From assembly GCF_036417845.1 (NCBI RefSeq), contig NC_089984.1:31469447-31533446 (forward strand): DNA of 64,000 bases, written 5' to 3'. Origin of the DNA: Apteryx mantelli (lineage: Eukaryota; Chordata; Aves; Apterygiformes; Apterygidae). This document shows, in pieces, positions 24,386 to 36,195 of this stretch (the stretch's first letter is position 1; every line of letters begins with the position of its first letter). A program made the position numbers and the translations under genes. Below the pieces are notes generated by a model. It was not told the DNA's origin and did no database searches. It saw only the letters and a list, made by a program, of their open reading frames with translations.

Positions 24386-27300
24386 TGCCACGTTTGCACT
24401 TCAGGTCCTCAGGGAAGGTGGAGCAGGGTTCAGTCCTTTCTGCCAATGTGCGCGTGCATGTTTGCAGCTAAGAGTCGAGGCTGCTGTGGAACTCTGTGGG
24501 ACGAAGAGTAGCACAGATCTGGATGTATTAACATATTTATGCTGTTCTACAAACCAAGGAAGTGAAACTATGATGTGCTAAAGCTACTTAGGTTCTGTGT
24601 AATCAGCCAGAAAACTATCTTAGGAAGCCGTGTTTTGCTTCTCTTGGTGTCAAGAACAAAAATCCCGTTTACAGCAATGATACAGAAACAAGGAAGAGCA
24701 GAAACTGGGAATAATTCCCTTAAAAACCCTCTTGATGAGGGAGGGAGCAAGGATGCAGGAGGGTACAATAGAGTAAACTTCATCACAAGTGACTAGACTT
24801 GTGACGCAAAACAAGAGCAGAAAATCAAAAAGCCTTTTAAAAGAGTAGCCTGTAAGGTGTAAATCTGGAAGGCTAATTCCTGTGTAGTGGGGATTGAGGG
24901 TTGAAATGTAATCAGTCTGGGCCTTCTAGCAGGTTCTGTTGGGAAGCTGGTGACTCTTAGTAATGTGCATCCTGTCTGTGAAATCGCCAGGGAGCTCTGT
25001 TGAGCATTATGGCAGGGTGCTTTGACCTTCAACTGCTTCAGCCCTGGACAGAAGGCTTTGGGATAGAGGCAGTTTCATGCACTTACCATGCACTGCTTTG
25101 GGGGTGAGTGTACAGATGTCTTCCCTTTGCCCCCAGTAAATAGGTCATGCTGGAGTGGCTAACTTGTCTTAGAGTTGTAGGGCAGGAGTGGGGCTCCTGG
25201 AGAATTGTTCTTGTCATGCGCATGGATCAGAGTCCAGGCTATGTGGGGAATGCTACACTCATTCCCCCCCCCCCCCCCCCAAAAGCATCTGGTCCCTGCT
25301 AGGGGAGCCTCGCTTTCTTGGGAGCTGTAGCACAGAGCTGGAGATCTGGACTGCACGGATCCTGTTGTTTCCAGCTGGGAGGAGAGAGCAGGAAGGGTCT
25401 CTGGTGGACAGGTCTGGGTCTGTAACCCCCAGCTTGGGTTTCTGTAAGAAACAGTCACCACCTTTTATCACCACCTTTTAAATAGAAGCTGAAGAGTCCT
25501 GTGTTCTAGGTTCAGCCCCACAATCCATGCTCTAAATGGAGGGAGTAGGGAATGTCATGAGGAGTGCATCAAAACAGGGTAGTTAGTGTGGATGCATTGC
25601 AGTCCTATAGCCTGCAGCTAGTGCAATTCTCCTTAGCTTTCTCCAGGCTCCTGGCCATTCTTTACTTTTGCTTTGAAGGCTTATAGTTGTGAGTCCTTGT
25701 CTAGGAGGCAGCATCTGGGCGCCTATAATTGTGCGGCTGTATCAGGGTAGCCACCGAGTGCCACTGCTGTGAGCACTTGAGGGCTTGAGCTGAGTCCTCT
25801 GGGCTGGCCAAGGTGGGTGGGAGGATGGGAGTCCACCCTGTCCTTTTCCTGCCGTGTGATTTCTGATGCAGTCTGCAGGCTTGGTCCTGTGATTGCTGAC
25901 TTGCTTGCTCCTGAACTGGTACTTTGCAGCTTGCTTGGCATGAAGTTTGTGTGTCAGCTGGGGCATCCTGCTGCATTTTTAGACAGGTGAGCCCCAAACT
26001 GAGTCTTTTAACACATGGGCAGGTCTTCAGGACTGTAACCCTGGCTTCAGAGGAACCTGGCTGCTGGAACAGTTGCTCCTTTGATGCTTACCACCGTGCT
26101 CTGTTTTCTGTGGTCCTAAGCACACTGATATGTGCAGAATTAAGTGACTGTTTTTAGCCAGGTCACAGCAGCTCACGCAGCATGCTGGGTTCATAATTAC
26201 GCTGTGGCCTACAGTGAGCTTGAGAGAGGAATTAACTTTGCTGTGGATCTCTTTTTACTGCTCTGGCATCATGCCGTTGCCTTGCCAAGTTTGCCTGCCT
26301 GCTCCTGAGAGCTAGGGGCAGTGAAGCTTTATTTCTTTCACTACCTGTATTGACCCTTAGTTAACATTTCTCAAGGAATGAAATGTAACTGTTTGGTCCT
26401 TTGGGAATATCTGTCTCATTTTTCAAGTTTTAATCTTTCTTACTGATCCCTTTCCAGTGACTTCAGCCAAAGGTGAGGAAGGGGGGTAGTGTGGGAATGG
26501 TGGACCGGCTCATTTTTATGCAACTAGGAGGTATGCAAGGGTCAACTGATAAAAAGCTGGGATTCTTACAGAACCCTGGAAATCATGTATCTCTGCTCGT
26601 GTGCAGTGAAGACAATTATTTCAGCGAGAAAACTCTGCAATGTACTGAATTCTCCCTTTCTGCTGTTGTGCATGTTTTTTTGTCTGTTTTTTTTCCCCTT
26701 GAGGGTGAACTGGACAAAGATTATATAAGGGATGTAATCCTATGAGGTCAAACCCATTGCAGATACTTAGTGTGGTCTCTGCAGTAAGAATTGCTGAACT
26801 CAAGTTGCGAGAACATGTCTATAAAGGATTCCAGTACAGGTTTACTCTAAAAGCTTTTGAAATTGATTCTGAGCTAACTTGGAGCAGGGTATAGAAGAGG
26901 GGAATAAGCTTGCATTTAATTTGATATGATAAGGGTCTTCAGGTTATCATGATGTAGTAAATGCTCTATAATTAAGTGATGATCTCTAACAGAACACAGA
27001 AAGCCTCCTGTCCTTAGTCCTCAGAGCCTCTCTAGAACTGCTGATAAAAGGTGCAGTAACTTAGTGGACCAATTGGTGGGAAGAAGAAAATCTTTCATTG
27101 TACAGGTTGAAGAGAAAATTTCCAGAAGTTTTCAGGAAATAATATTTTTGGAACATCATTATGCCATCTGGAACTGTTGTCTTTCTTATATATTTCCTAA
27201 TTCAGAGAAAGCATGTACAAATATGTATACGAGAAGGTTACCATATAGTGTAAGTTATAGCTTTATTTCTTTGGTTAACCAGCTACCATGCTATCTGGAC

Positions 27301-29112
27301 AATATTTTGCATAAAACTGTAATTTCAAATCCAGGAAACCCAACTACCAGACTTCTGATCATTGTAAAGCAATGATTAGGGAATTAGGAAGTAGGCAGAA
27401 ATAGCTGTTTTTTTTTTATACTGCTGAGGCCAACCTTCACAAGCAAATCTATCCTTCGCATTGGGAGAGAAGGAGCTAGGAATGTTAATTTTCTGTTTTC
27501 TGATGGCATAGGTGGCTCCATATTTTACTACTAATAAAGAAAACCACATAATCAATCTAGAGGTGCAGCTGTGGGGCACAGGAATGTTATTTAACCCAGT
27601 GACAAGCCTTTGGGCACCTGGCAAGTTGTTTTTTAGAGAGCATGAAATCATGTGAATGCGCAGTGTTATTATCTCCTCCCTGCGCAAGGCAAACATGCGC
27701 TCGCAGCAGTGATAGGGGTGCGATGCGGGTACGCTTGTTGAATCTAGTCATGACATGATTCTTTGTTAAGTGAGTTTCCTGCACTGCGTTGTTACGTGGA
27801 CTGCACTGTTCAGTCACGAAGCTCAGACTGCTAGTGCCTGAGCTTTATGAGGAACCGCTTCCTGGAAAGAATAGGCAAGGGGCCACATTCTTACCATTTC
27901 ACCCCCACTGTGTGCGAGTGCGATATGAATGCAGAGCACACCTGAATGGGGAAGGTGACAGTCTGTCATAATGTCATGAGGGTGGAAGTGCCACACATTT
28001 GGGCTGGAGGCACTCGCTCCTGAGAAGATGAAAATAAGCCTGCTTTTGGCTCTGTGTGTCTTGAAACCACTCTTGCAGGTCCAGATTTACTGGAGTGCAG
28101 ATTTAATGCTCCCCTCACTGAGCTTTTCTGACAATTGATCGAGGAGGCAATTGACAGACTCTCAAGAAGCAGCAGCAGCTAATGAGTAGAAACACATGGT
28201 GAGGCCTCTCCTATTGCAGGTGTACTGGAACATCACATGGGGCAGCCAGGTAGGAGGTTTAGCTCTGGTAATAGATGTTCAGCACCAGGGCTTGCACCAG
28301 AGCTTCAGGATGGTTGCTGCTCAGACACTAGGGGTTCCTGTCTTTAGAAGTGAGACTGCTTTTGCCTGGAAGACTGTAAAACATCTCTTTGGAATAATCA
28401 AACTTTCAGTACTAGGAGGTGACAACATTCCCAGCAGAAATACAGTCTATGCTGGTTCTCTGTAAGACTCTTCCTCATTATACCTGGGCACTTTTCAGAC
28501 TAATTGGTGAGCTGAGCCATGGGTTTGCATTTACTCTATATTTATTCTGTGGTTGATATTCCCTGTCACTAGAAGGGGAAGGCTGGGATCAAGTAACTCT
28601 ACCTGGTTCAGGGTGTGGGACAAGAAAGGGTTTACATGGAGAGGGGATTTCTATTGAAATGGCAAGGTGCTTTGTTCTCCAAAATGAAAGATGTCTTCAG
28701 GAAACCATTCCCCCTCCCTCTTCTCCCCCTGCAGCTTTGTTCACCCCAAGGAGGTGTTAGGAAAGGAGAATTTAAGAATGCTGCTGCTCTCCTGTTTGTG
28801 CTGTGGGGCTTTTTTGGCAAAGAGTGGGTTGCAGATACTATCCCCCATAACAAGTAGGTCCTTTTCATGTTCTCGCCGTCCTAACAGAACCAGAGTACTG
28901 TGGGACCTATGCACTGACATTTATGATGAAGGCTGTTTTTTGAAGAAGAACAGTTAAAGAGGTGGAAGCTTGTGTGTTAGGTATTTGTTCGTAAGCTGTT
29001 GTGTCTGTAGTGAAAGGGTGGACTTGAGCATGACTAGTACAGGTAACAAAGATGCCTTCCCTCTTGCAGAACAGCACACCAAGCTCAGGGCTTCAAGGTG
29101 AAATCTTAACTT
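24386..29112. other. Stretch downstream of the orphan CpG island, no gene recognised
   Basis: I looked here for exons fed by the 24.1 kb promoter and found none with protein similarity. A patch at about 27.64-27.93 kb is denser in CpG than its surroundings (GCGCAGTG, CCTGCGCAAGG, ATGCGCTCGC, TGCGATGCGGGTACGC), suggesting a young insertion or a minor unmethylated region. The C17 run is listed separately. Confidence 0.5.
25264..25280 (+). repeat. C17 homopolymer
   Basis: Seventeen uninterrupted C on the plus strand (G17 on the minus), the longest of four long C tracts in the window. Able to form a G-quadruplex on the minus strand or an i-motif on the plus. Length in the assembly may be unreliable. 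Confidence 0.97.
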
Positions 29113-29133
29113 GTATCATATGTGTAGTATCAT
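29113..29133 (+). repeat. Left copy of the 21-bp direct repeat flanking the solo LTR
   Basis: The 21-bp sequence GTATCATATGTG-TAGTATCAT lies 8 bp before the LTR and recurs exactly at 29515-29535, just after it. It is far longer than any retroviral target duplication, so it probably reflects a tandem duplication already present at the insertion site. Confidence 0.9.
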
Positions 29134-29141
29134 GTGTAATA

Positions 29142-29510
29142 TGTTGCGGTCCGCGGGAGTAGCGGGAAAGAATCAGACGCAGTCACAGAATGCAGATTCA
29201 ATTCCGATTTTATTCAGCAATTTGTTTGTCTTATATACGTTTTATGCAGCGGTAGCATGCAAGCACGCAGTGCCTTGGTCGCTTTAACTGGCTAACTGCT
29301 TTGAAGCACGCATAGTGCGTTTTAGCATGATTGGCTATCCCTAAGGAGCTCAACATCCTGTTTTTGCTTTCTAGTTCCGTCTTTTCAGCTTGCTCAAGCA
29401 GCCTTTTAACCGCAATTGTCCTTTAGTGACCTTCAGAGCCTCCTTAGGCAATCTTTATAGTTTCTTCATACAGATAATCATCGTGGAGTACTGCAAGAGC
29501 CCCAAAACCA
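29142..29510 (-). mobile_element. Solo LTR of an endogenous retrovirus (minus orientation)
   Basis: Read on the minus strand, this 369-bp block begins TGGTTTTGGGG and ends CCGCAACA, giving TG...CA termini. It contains a TATA-like CGTATATAAG (plus-strand 29230-29239), an AATAAA poly(A) signal (29209-29214) and a short R-U5-like tail, the normal layout of a compact avian ERV LTR. No gag, pol or env sequence flanks it, so it is a solo LTR left by recombination. AATATG occurs at both edges (29138-29143 and 29510-29515) and overlaps the TG and CA. It may be a 6-bp target duplication, as made by ERVK/alpharetrovirus-type integrases, which would imply TT...CC ends instead. I cannot name the family. 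Confidence 0.8.
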
Positions 29511-29514
29511 ATAT

Positions 29515-29535
29515 GTATCATATGTGTAGTATCAT
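29515..29535 (+). repeat. Right copy of the 21-bp direct repeat flanking the solo LTR
   Basis: Identical to 29113-29133 and starts at the last base of the right AATATG. Removing the LTR and one AATATG leaves two adjacent TATCATATGTG-containing units about 30 bp apart, a plausible pre-insertion tandem pair. Confidence 0.9.
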
Positions 29536-30679
29536 AGGGGACTTGGGATAACCTGCTATCACCTGTTTGGAAGATCTTTTTTCCACCTACACCTCGAAGT
29601 CCAGCTTAGACCAAACAGTCTGATTCTGCCATGCTTCCTGACTTCTGCATCACTCTTTAGGAGGTAGTAGTTATCCTAGACTCTGTGCAATGTGCCTTGT
29701 AAAGTGTTTTCCCATGAGTATGGGAGCACAGCCAAGCAGAAACTCTTGGGGGAGCAGCAGACAACTGGTCCAGTTTCTGGGAAACTGGTTCTGAGGTAGG
29801 GGTCCTTTTTCTTTAAAGTGAGGCTTTCTAATGGTGTTTCTGTCCCTTTCTGACTCCCCAGAAGGCCATTTTTAATTCGGATAATTTGAGTGGTCCAGTT
29901 TCCAGCACAGCCTCATGAACAGCTGTATCAGCACCCCTCTGAAGAAGGTGAACGACCTTAAGAGTTGGAAGAAGTAGAATCTATGGGGAGAAAAAGGGGA
30001 ACTTTTTAAGGTGTTATCAATGCAAAAGATGTGGAGCTGCATCCCAGGATCTCTACAGAGTCCTGTATGCGGAGACGTAGCTGCTTCAAGAGATGATGCA
30101 GAGTGCCTTAATTCAGTGCCTACAGTAGACATCAGCAGAATGTCAACCCAAATGAGTCTCTGACTCATTCTTTTTTTTTAGTCTTTTTGCCTGGTTTTCT
30201 AGGTGCCCTTTAGTTTTTTGACTGTGCTTGAAGATGTAATCTGATTGCTAGGGCTGCCTCCAATCCCTTCATTCTCCTGTGTGTGCGTGAAGCTCTTCCA
30301 CCCTGATTTGTTCCTCCCACCCATCCCTTTGTATAGAACGGGAGGAGCAGCCTCCAACACAGTGTGCCCAAAAAAGGATTATGCAGTTGTAAGGTGCTTG
30401 TCACCATAACACCTCACTCACAGCAGGGAGATGACTCAGCTGCCACCCCACTTTGCTGGGATGTGTCACCAAATGAACGATGATATTTTCAAATGCAGTG
30501 GGATTTGGGAGTGGAGGAGAGGGAGAGGAGGAGTTGGACTATGACAGGACAGCAGGGAACATCAGTCTTTCTGACAATCTGAACCTTTTAGTTAAAGAAA
30601 TATGAAGTTTAGAGAAGTACAATAACACAGTCACCTGAGCACATTGCAGTCTAGTCTGTTCTTTCTTTTACAGGGGAAG

Positions 30680-30975
30680 GGAAGGCTGGTCCAGTAGTTA
30701 CATTTTTGCATATGACTTGGGGGATCCAAGTTCAAATCCATGTTCTGCTGTAAATTTCTGGGATTCATCCCTTGGTGTCTCTTACTCCAGCTCTGAAATG
30801 AAGGTGACAGCAGTGCTCCCCTCAAGAGACCGTGGGAAGATTTCAATTGCAGGCCATATGCACTGATGTCAGAGACTAGATCCAATTGATGGCACCTCTT
30901 TGATCCATCAGTGTTTGTGAAGCGTTTGAAGCTCTTTTGATGGCTGATGCTATAAAAGTACAGTGTTATTTTAGC
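30680..30975 (+). mobile_element. CORE-SINE-like element with tRNA-type B box (plus)
   Basis: A tRNA-like head contains GGATCCAAGTTCAAATCC, and GTTCAAATCC at 30730-30739 matches the pol III B box. After a diverged core comes a tail reading GTGAAGCGTTTGAAG then GATGCTATAAAAGTACAG. This matches the sauropsid CORE-SINE 3' end, typically GTAAAGCGCTTTGAGAT then GGTGCTATATAAGTGC. It is about 300 bp, close to full length, but well decayed. Confidence 0.65.
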
Positions 30976-31319
30976 TATTCTGGAGGACAAAATCCATTCA
31001 CTACTTGTGCTGGCATAGTTTGAGCTAAAAGTAAAACTGTTGCATTTAGACGATGCGAAGACATATGAGCATCAATGCTTATATGGAAACTAATGCATGG
31101 AGGTAGCTCGTTTTGAAAGGACAAGCTACTTCAGTGCTTCAGATATTACAGTTGATGAGGAGAACAAAGATGCTATTGAAAACCTAAAAATTAGCTTGGG
31201 CTTTGTGTAGGGGGACTTTGTAAGTGTGAGAAGTTTTCACTCCCATGTATAAACCATGTATTTATTCTTCACAGCAGTGGGCAGCTTCATTAACAGCTAA
31301 AGGAAAAACAACTAGGGTA

Positions 31320-31470
31320 GAAAGTGGGGTTCGATCCATCACAAACTTCCTCTATGACTGTGGGGAAGTCACTTAGACACAGTGAACCTTCGTTTGTCGG
31401 TAAACTGGAAATAATAGCCTTATCCTGCCTTGCAGTAGTGCTAGGGGATAAATAATGTTAATTTATCAGA
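31320..31470 (+). mobile_element. CORE-SINE/MIR-like remnant with B box (plus)
   Basis: GGGGTTCGATCC (B-box-like at 31329-31337) is followed by ATGACTGTGGGGAAGTCACTTAG, an AACCTTCGTTTGTCGGTAAAC segment and TGGAAATAATAGCCTTATCCTGCC. This is the MIR/CORE order: TGTGACCTTGGGCAAGTCACTTA, CCTCAGTTTCCTCATCTGTAAAA, TGGGGATAATAGTACCTACC. Confidence 0.65.
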
Positions 31471-32099
31471 TTTTTTTTTAAAGAACATTTATGTACATCC
31501 AACTGTCTGCGACATGAGAGAGCATCTTTTGGATGTAGCCTAAAACTAAGTTCCTGGATCCTTCAGAGATTTTGTGGGACCACTTGCTGGTGTTGGCCAT
31601 AGTCTCCTGGCCAGACTCCAAATTTAGTAGTCCCAGGCTTTCTACCAGAAATTCTGCTTGCATGTTTAGTAGGGTATGCTCTTGTCTGTCATGCATTTCT
31701 ACGGTGTGCTGTTAAAACAGCTACCATGTTCCACCCCAGAGGAACTGCATGCTATGATTGATAAATCTTTTTTTACAGTAAATCAGTGCGTGAGGTTTAA
31801 GTGCTTTGAGGATCCTTTTGGGAGAAGAAAACTTGTATAAAAGGATGAAAGGGCATTCTGTTTAGATAGGAAGTGCCTAAATACGTTCTTTCTTTGGTAG
31901 AGCTGTAATCACATATTCGGTGCTTAATGAACAGATGGTAATGATAAATGTTGGAAGAGTATCGTTACTGAACAAACATTTCAAGCCAGCAGTTGGAACC
32001 GTGGATTCAGTTGGAGTTAGGGGCCCAGAAGTGTGAAAGTCATGGTGTGGAATGAATCTCCTGCGTCAAGAAGTTCAAGTCCATGCTGTGACAGGCATT

Positions 32100-33750
32100 A
32101 ACCCTTTCATTACCTCATTAAACTCACTTTAAAGCAAGGTAGGGTTCACTGCTATCAAAAAGTTGTTCCATAGTTCCACTCTTGTGGTGGTTAGAAATCT
32201 TTCTTGTTCAGCCTAAACGTCAGTGCATCTTAGTTCTTTCCTTAGTGTTGATCTCCTAAGATTTGTATGGAGAACAATTTCTCTTTTGTTTTTCTAAACT
32301 AGGTTCCCTTTGTGGGGTAGATTTTTTCTCTTTCTGATCATCCTGTTAGCCCTATTTTGTACCACTTCTGATTTTAGCTGATCTTTGTGAATACGGGTGA
32401 AAAGAACTATCCACTTTATCCCAGGGGAGAATTCATATAATGGTCTAACAGCTCTCTCTGTTACTGGAAAGAAGTCACCTCATGGAGTTATGATAATATG
32501 TTGGGTTTTTTTTCCCATGGCTGTGTCCTGTTGGTGTTATCTGCTGATTAATAATATAACATGCTCTGTCCTTTCTTCTGACAAGCTCCTGGCTTACAGT
32601 CACAATTCTTATTAGTCCTTAAGTGCTTGCCTCGCTGTGATCCTCCTGCATGCTCATGATGCTTCCTACCTTCCTGCCATTTGCCATTGGCAGATTTCCT
32701 TTACTTTTTAGTGTAATGTCATTAGCAGAAACATAGAGCAAGACTGGTCCTTGTGGGAATCTGCTAGTAACTTCCCTCCATCCTGATACTTCCTTGTTCA
32801 ACACTACCTATTTCCATTTCCCCGTCATCAGTTCTTGTAGCTCCTGCCCTAACCCCCTCTTTTCCATCTTGACTAATAATTTCCAATGCAGCACCGTATC
32901 AGCTGCTTTACTGGAGTCCCAATAGATGATATCTACTACTGCTCCTTTGCAGAGGAAGCAGTTACCTTATCAAACACAGTTACTTTGTTATTCTAGATCT
33001 AGCTTTGTGAAAGTTGGTCTTCAGTTTATCTCTTTAATTATATTTTCCTTCAGAAAAGATTATAAAATCCTGCATATGGGAGAGGCCAGAATAACTGGCC
33101 TGTAGCTACCTAGATAAATTTTTTTAATCTCCTTCCAGCAGTTAGGTACTATGGATGCTTTTCTTCAATCAGATGGTACTACTGTTCCTAACTGACAGAC
33201 CAATTAAAAATCCTTGAAGCTAGATCTGTGGGTTCATGTGTGGATTGTCCAATTTCTCTGACTGGCACATGCAGAACATGTGGAGTTTGCTTTATTTCTT
33301 TGGGACTGGTAATTTCCTTTCCTCTGTGTGTGTGTGTGTTTCAAAACATTATTTTGTCCCTATTTTGGTCATTATTATCATTAAGAAAAACTGAGGTAGC
33401 CTATTTATTCTGTTTTGAGCTCCTACCTCAATCACTGTAAATGTTTACCTCATATTTGTTGTGGCCCCAGGTCTTCCTTTCTTGTTTTCCTTTTTAAGTT
33501 GAAAAACACTTCTTGTGAAGTCCCTGGTTTTCATCTCCTTTGCCAAACCTAACCCAGTTTGACTTTGGACAATTCTTGGTTTATGTTACTACACTGCCCA
33601 ACCTTGAGGATCACCATTGCTTCTTGTGTCCTTCCTGAAGTACCTGTTCATCCAGCTGTTTTCTGAAGCCTTCCCTACAAGCCTTTTTTCTCTTCTCTGG
33701 AGTATGTGTTCAGGTTATCCTTTTACCTTTAACTTAAAAAGTAGTAAATA
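32100..33750 (-). pseudogene. Ancient CR1-type LINE fossil with reverse-transcriptase remnants (minus)
   Basis: Translated on the minus strand in broken frames, this stretch gives a diverged but ordered set of CR1 ORF2 motifs. YLGSYRPVILAS (finger region, about 33.1 kb) is followed by AVVDIIYWDSSKAADTVLHWKLL (palm motif A, usually YLDFSKAFDTV; about 32.9 kb), VSGWREVTSRFPQGPVLL (motif B, usually VTSGVPQGSVLGP; about 32.75 kb) and, near 32.2 kb, FRLNKKDF-PPQEWNYGTTF (C-terminal part). Many stops and shifts show it is long dead. The 33.2-33.75 kb part is assigned only loosely, from residual antisense similarity. The element is clearly older than the CR1 end at 36.2 kb. Confidence 0.75.
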
Positions 33751-36195
33751 CCAAATCCGCTATAGATTCAAGTCCCTGAGCTCTCTGGCCCTGGTAATTT
33801 CACTTAATTTCTCCAAGTAACATAAAGAAGTATGGTTGTTTGGAAGAGAAATTTGCACTGACCCAGCAGAAACTTATGTGAGCCTGGGACGTTTTGCACC
33901 TAAATAGAATAGCCTGCTTATGGAAGAGGGGCAAAGCCTCATGCTGATGTGAAATCCAATGACAGGAAGACCATTTTCTGCAGAGTATCAAAATCAATAA
34001 AACTGTGGAAGCCTTCTGTGTGCTAAGAAAGGTAGAGATGGAGATAAATATTTGAGGAGACACAAGAGCTGTCCAACAGAATGAGCATGGCAAAATGTAT
34101 TCAGTTTCCCTGTTAGCTCCCTCGCAGCAGTGTAAAAGGATCACTGTAAAGCCATGATTTTTTGTAAACTTCCACTGACATCCCAGTTGTTTAGAGAAGT
34201 TTTCTCTGTTGCATTTTTCTTTGAGAGTGAAATGTGAGAGTCCGCCTCCTCATGTCCCATCAATCCATATGTTACTCTAATAGGTTGGGACCAGCTAAGG
34301 GGGAACATCAGTCCCTTCTTTTCTTCATGCAAGAATTGTGTTTGGTACTCCTGATGCTCTCTCTTTGCTCAGCATTACACCATTGTGGCAAGCTGTGACC
34401 CGGATCCTCAGCTGGTGTAACTTAGGAGAGGTTCAAAGTCAATGGAGTTGTGCTGGTTTACATCTGGATGTAACAGGGATGATTTCATCTCTGTGTTCCA
34501 GGGCTGGTCCAAACCAGCAAATGAATATGGGCCAGTGCTCATTTCATTTGGAAAGGCTGTTTGACTTGATCATGTTGGATGATGAAAAAGTATTTGCCAA
34601 ATTAAGAGGGCTCAAACTGGGGCTTTCCAGAGCAAAAGAGCACAGATACAAGGTAAAAAATCATCCCCATAGGGAAGAGCTGTAGCAGATTAGAATCTTC
34701 TGTGAATTGAAAAGGTAGGCAGACACACGGCATTATGTTTGCATTTGTAACCTTTATTGCTGAGTAGTGAGATTATTTAAACAAGGGAGTATTTGAGAAG
34801 AAAATGATGTGAAACAGTTGTGCCATCAGTATTCCCTACTATTCTCATGTCTAAGCTATTTTCCCTATTACCCGTCCATGACCATTTGTTGTCTTTTGCT
34901 TTAAATTGTAGGGGTGCCTTATTGCTCAGTGTTTGTGCAATGCCTTACACAATCCACATCCAATGACAACTATCTCATTGCTCAACCAAGCATCGGAGGA
35001 CAGAGATGAAATATTATATTATGGAGAGCAATACAGGGAGTTCTAGCAGCCTAAGATGGGGAGTTGTGGCAGCAGTGTATATGACTTCATTTTCCTGGCA
35101 GGACAGTTTCACTTCGAAATTTGTCGCAGCTGCTGAAATGTCAGCCTCAGGTTGCAAACGATGACAGTGCACATAGTCCCACAGAGTACTCTCCTGGCTG
35201 ATAAAGATGCTTGTGTGACCCTGAGCTAGCACAACCAGGGATGAAACTGGATCACTCATTGGTCACTCGTTTCTCTGTTTGGTTCTGTTACACAGAAGCA
35301 TTGAAAGATACAAGATGAGTCATTTTCTAGTGATTTTCATTGGCATTTGTTTAAAGAGCCAAAAGGGAAGCAGGATATTATTTGATTTTGATTTAAAAAG
35401 AGAAAGACTAGAAGTGATTGGCTGCAGTGCTGGCAGTACCCTCCCTCCCTCCCCTTCTGTTTCTCCCTTCCTTCTCTCCCTCACTTCCCTCAACATCAGC
35501 AAGTCACAGTGAGGTTAGATAACACGTGGATTTGTAGGCTTTCAGCTCCACTTTTACTGTGGGATAAACTACCTCATACTTACCGCAAGGTAAAAGTATG
35601 TAGACAGACAGTAACAACAGAGTAACTGATGTACTATAAAACTACATACAATAACTGGTTTCTGTAGCCACCACATCCAACTCTTGTCTCCTCTCCCCTC
35701 ACAATTAGATTCAGAAATTAAGTAGCTGTAACTTTATAAGTGCCCATCAGCTTAATTCAACAGAATCAGCTGTAGACACCTGGAAAGAAGAGTTAGGAAC
35801 TGCCGACAGCACTAATTCAGCTGCTTTGGTTTGTAGACAACTCATCCTCCTAATTTACCTATGCCTTTGTCAACCACTAAGAGTGACTTGCTTGTGGAAG
35901 AGTTCCAGCCTGGCTCCATTTGTCACACCATACATGGTAAATGCCACTATTGCTGGCCCTGACCAGGCAGCTTGAGGGTTCACACTTCACTAGTAGTTTA
36001 TGTAGGTGAAAGCCACAATGCTGGCTCAGCATCCACCAAAGAAAGGATGCTCAACAGAGAGGAAAGCCCTATAGAGAGCCTCTCCCGGTCACCTTCTTGC
36101 TTCACTCAGTGTGCCAATTGCTTTCAGGTGGAGACTCAGTGTGGTTTTCATGCTGCCGCAGGGCTGCAATTCAAATCCATCTGGGGAGGATGAAG
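33751..36195. other. Gene-free intergenic stretch
   Basis: Contains the palindromic ancient repeat near 34.4 kb and a C/T-rich tract (CCCTCCCTCCCTCC and following, about 35.44-35.49 kb). A 115-codon plus-strand frame at 34338-34685 covers the ancient repeat and is not protein-like. Confidence 0.55.
34385..34485. repeat. Possible ancient palindromic (MITE-like) repeat fragment
   Basis: GGATCCTCAGCTGGTGTAAC, TTCAAAGTCAATGGAGTTG and TGCTGGTTTACATCTGGATG resemble a widespread old sauropsid repeat with inverted halves (GATCCTCAGCTGGTGTAAAT, CAATGGAGCTA, TTTACACCAG). The inner part keeps the AAGTCAATGGAG centre. I cannot name the family; a non-autonomous DNA transposon is the likely class. Confidence 0.45.

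Larger units (their letters stand above)
29536..32099. other. Intergenic stretch containing two CORE-SINE-like elements
   Basis: Apart from the SINE remnants at 30.68-30.98 and 31.32-31.47 kb, no feature is recognised. Minus-strand open frames at 29.87-30.17 and 30.63-30.99 kb overlap non-coding or SINE sequence and are not credible genes. Confidence 0.55.

Noticed and set aside
34338-34685. 115-codon plus-strand open frame
   Set aside because: Overlaps a probable ancient palindromic repeat and lacks any protein motif.
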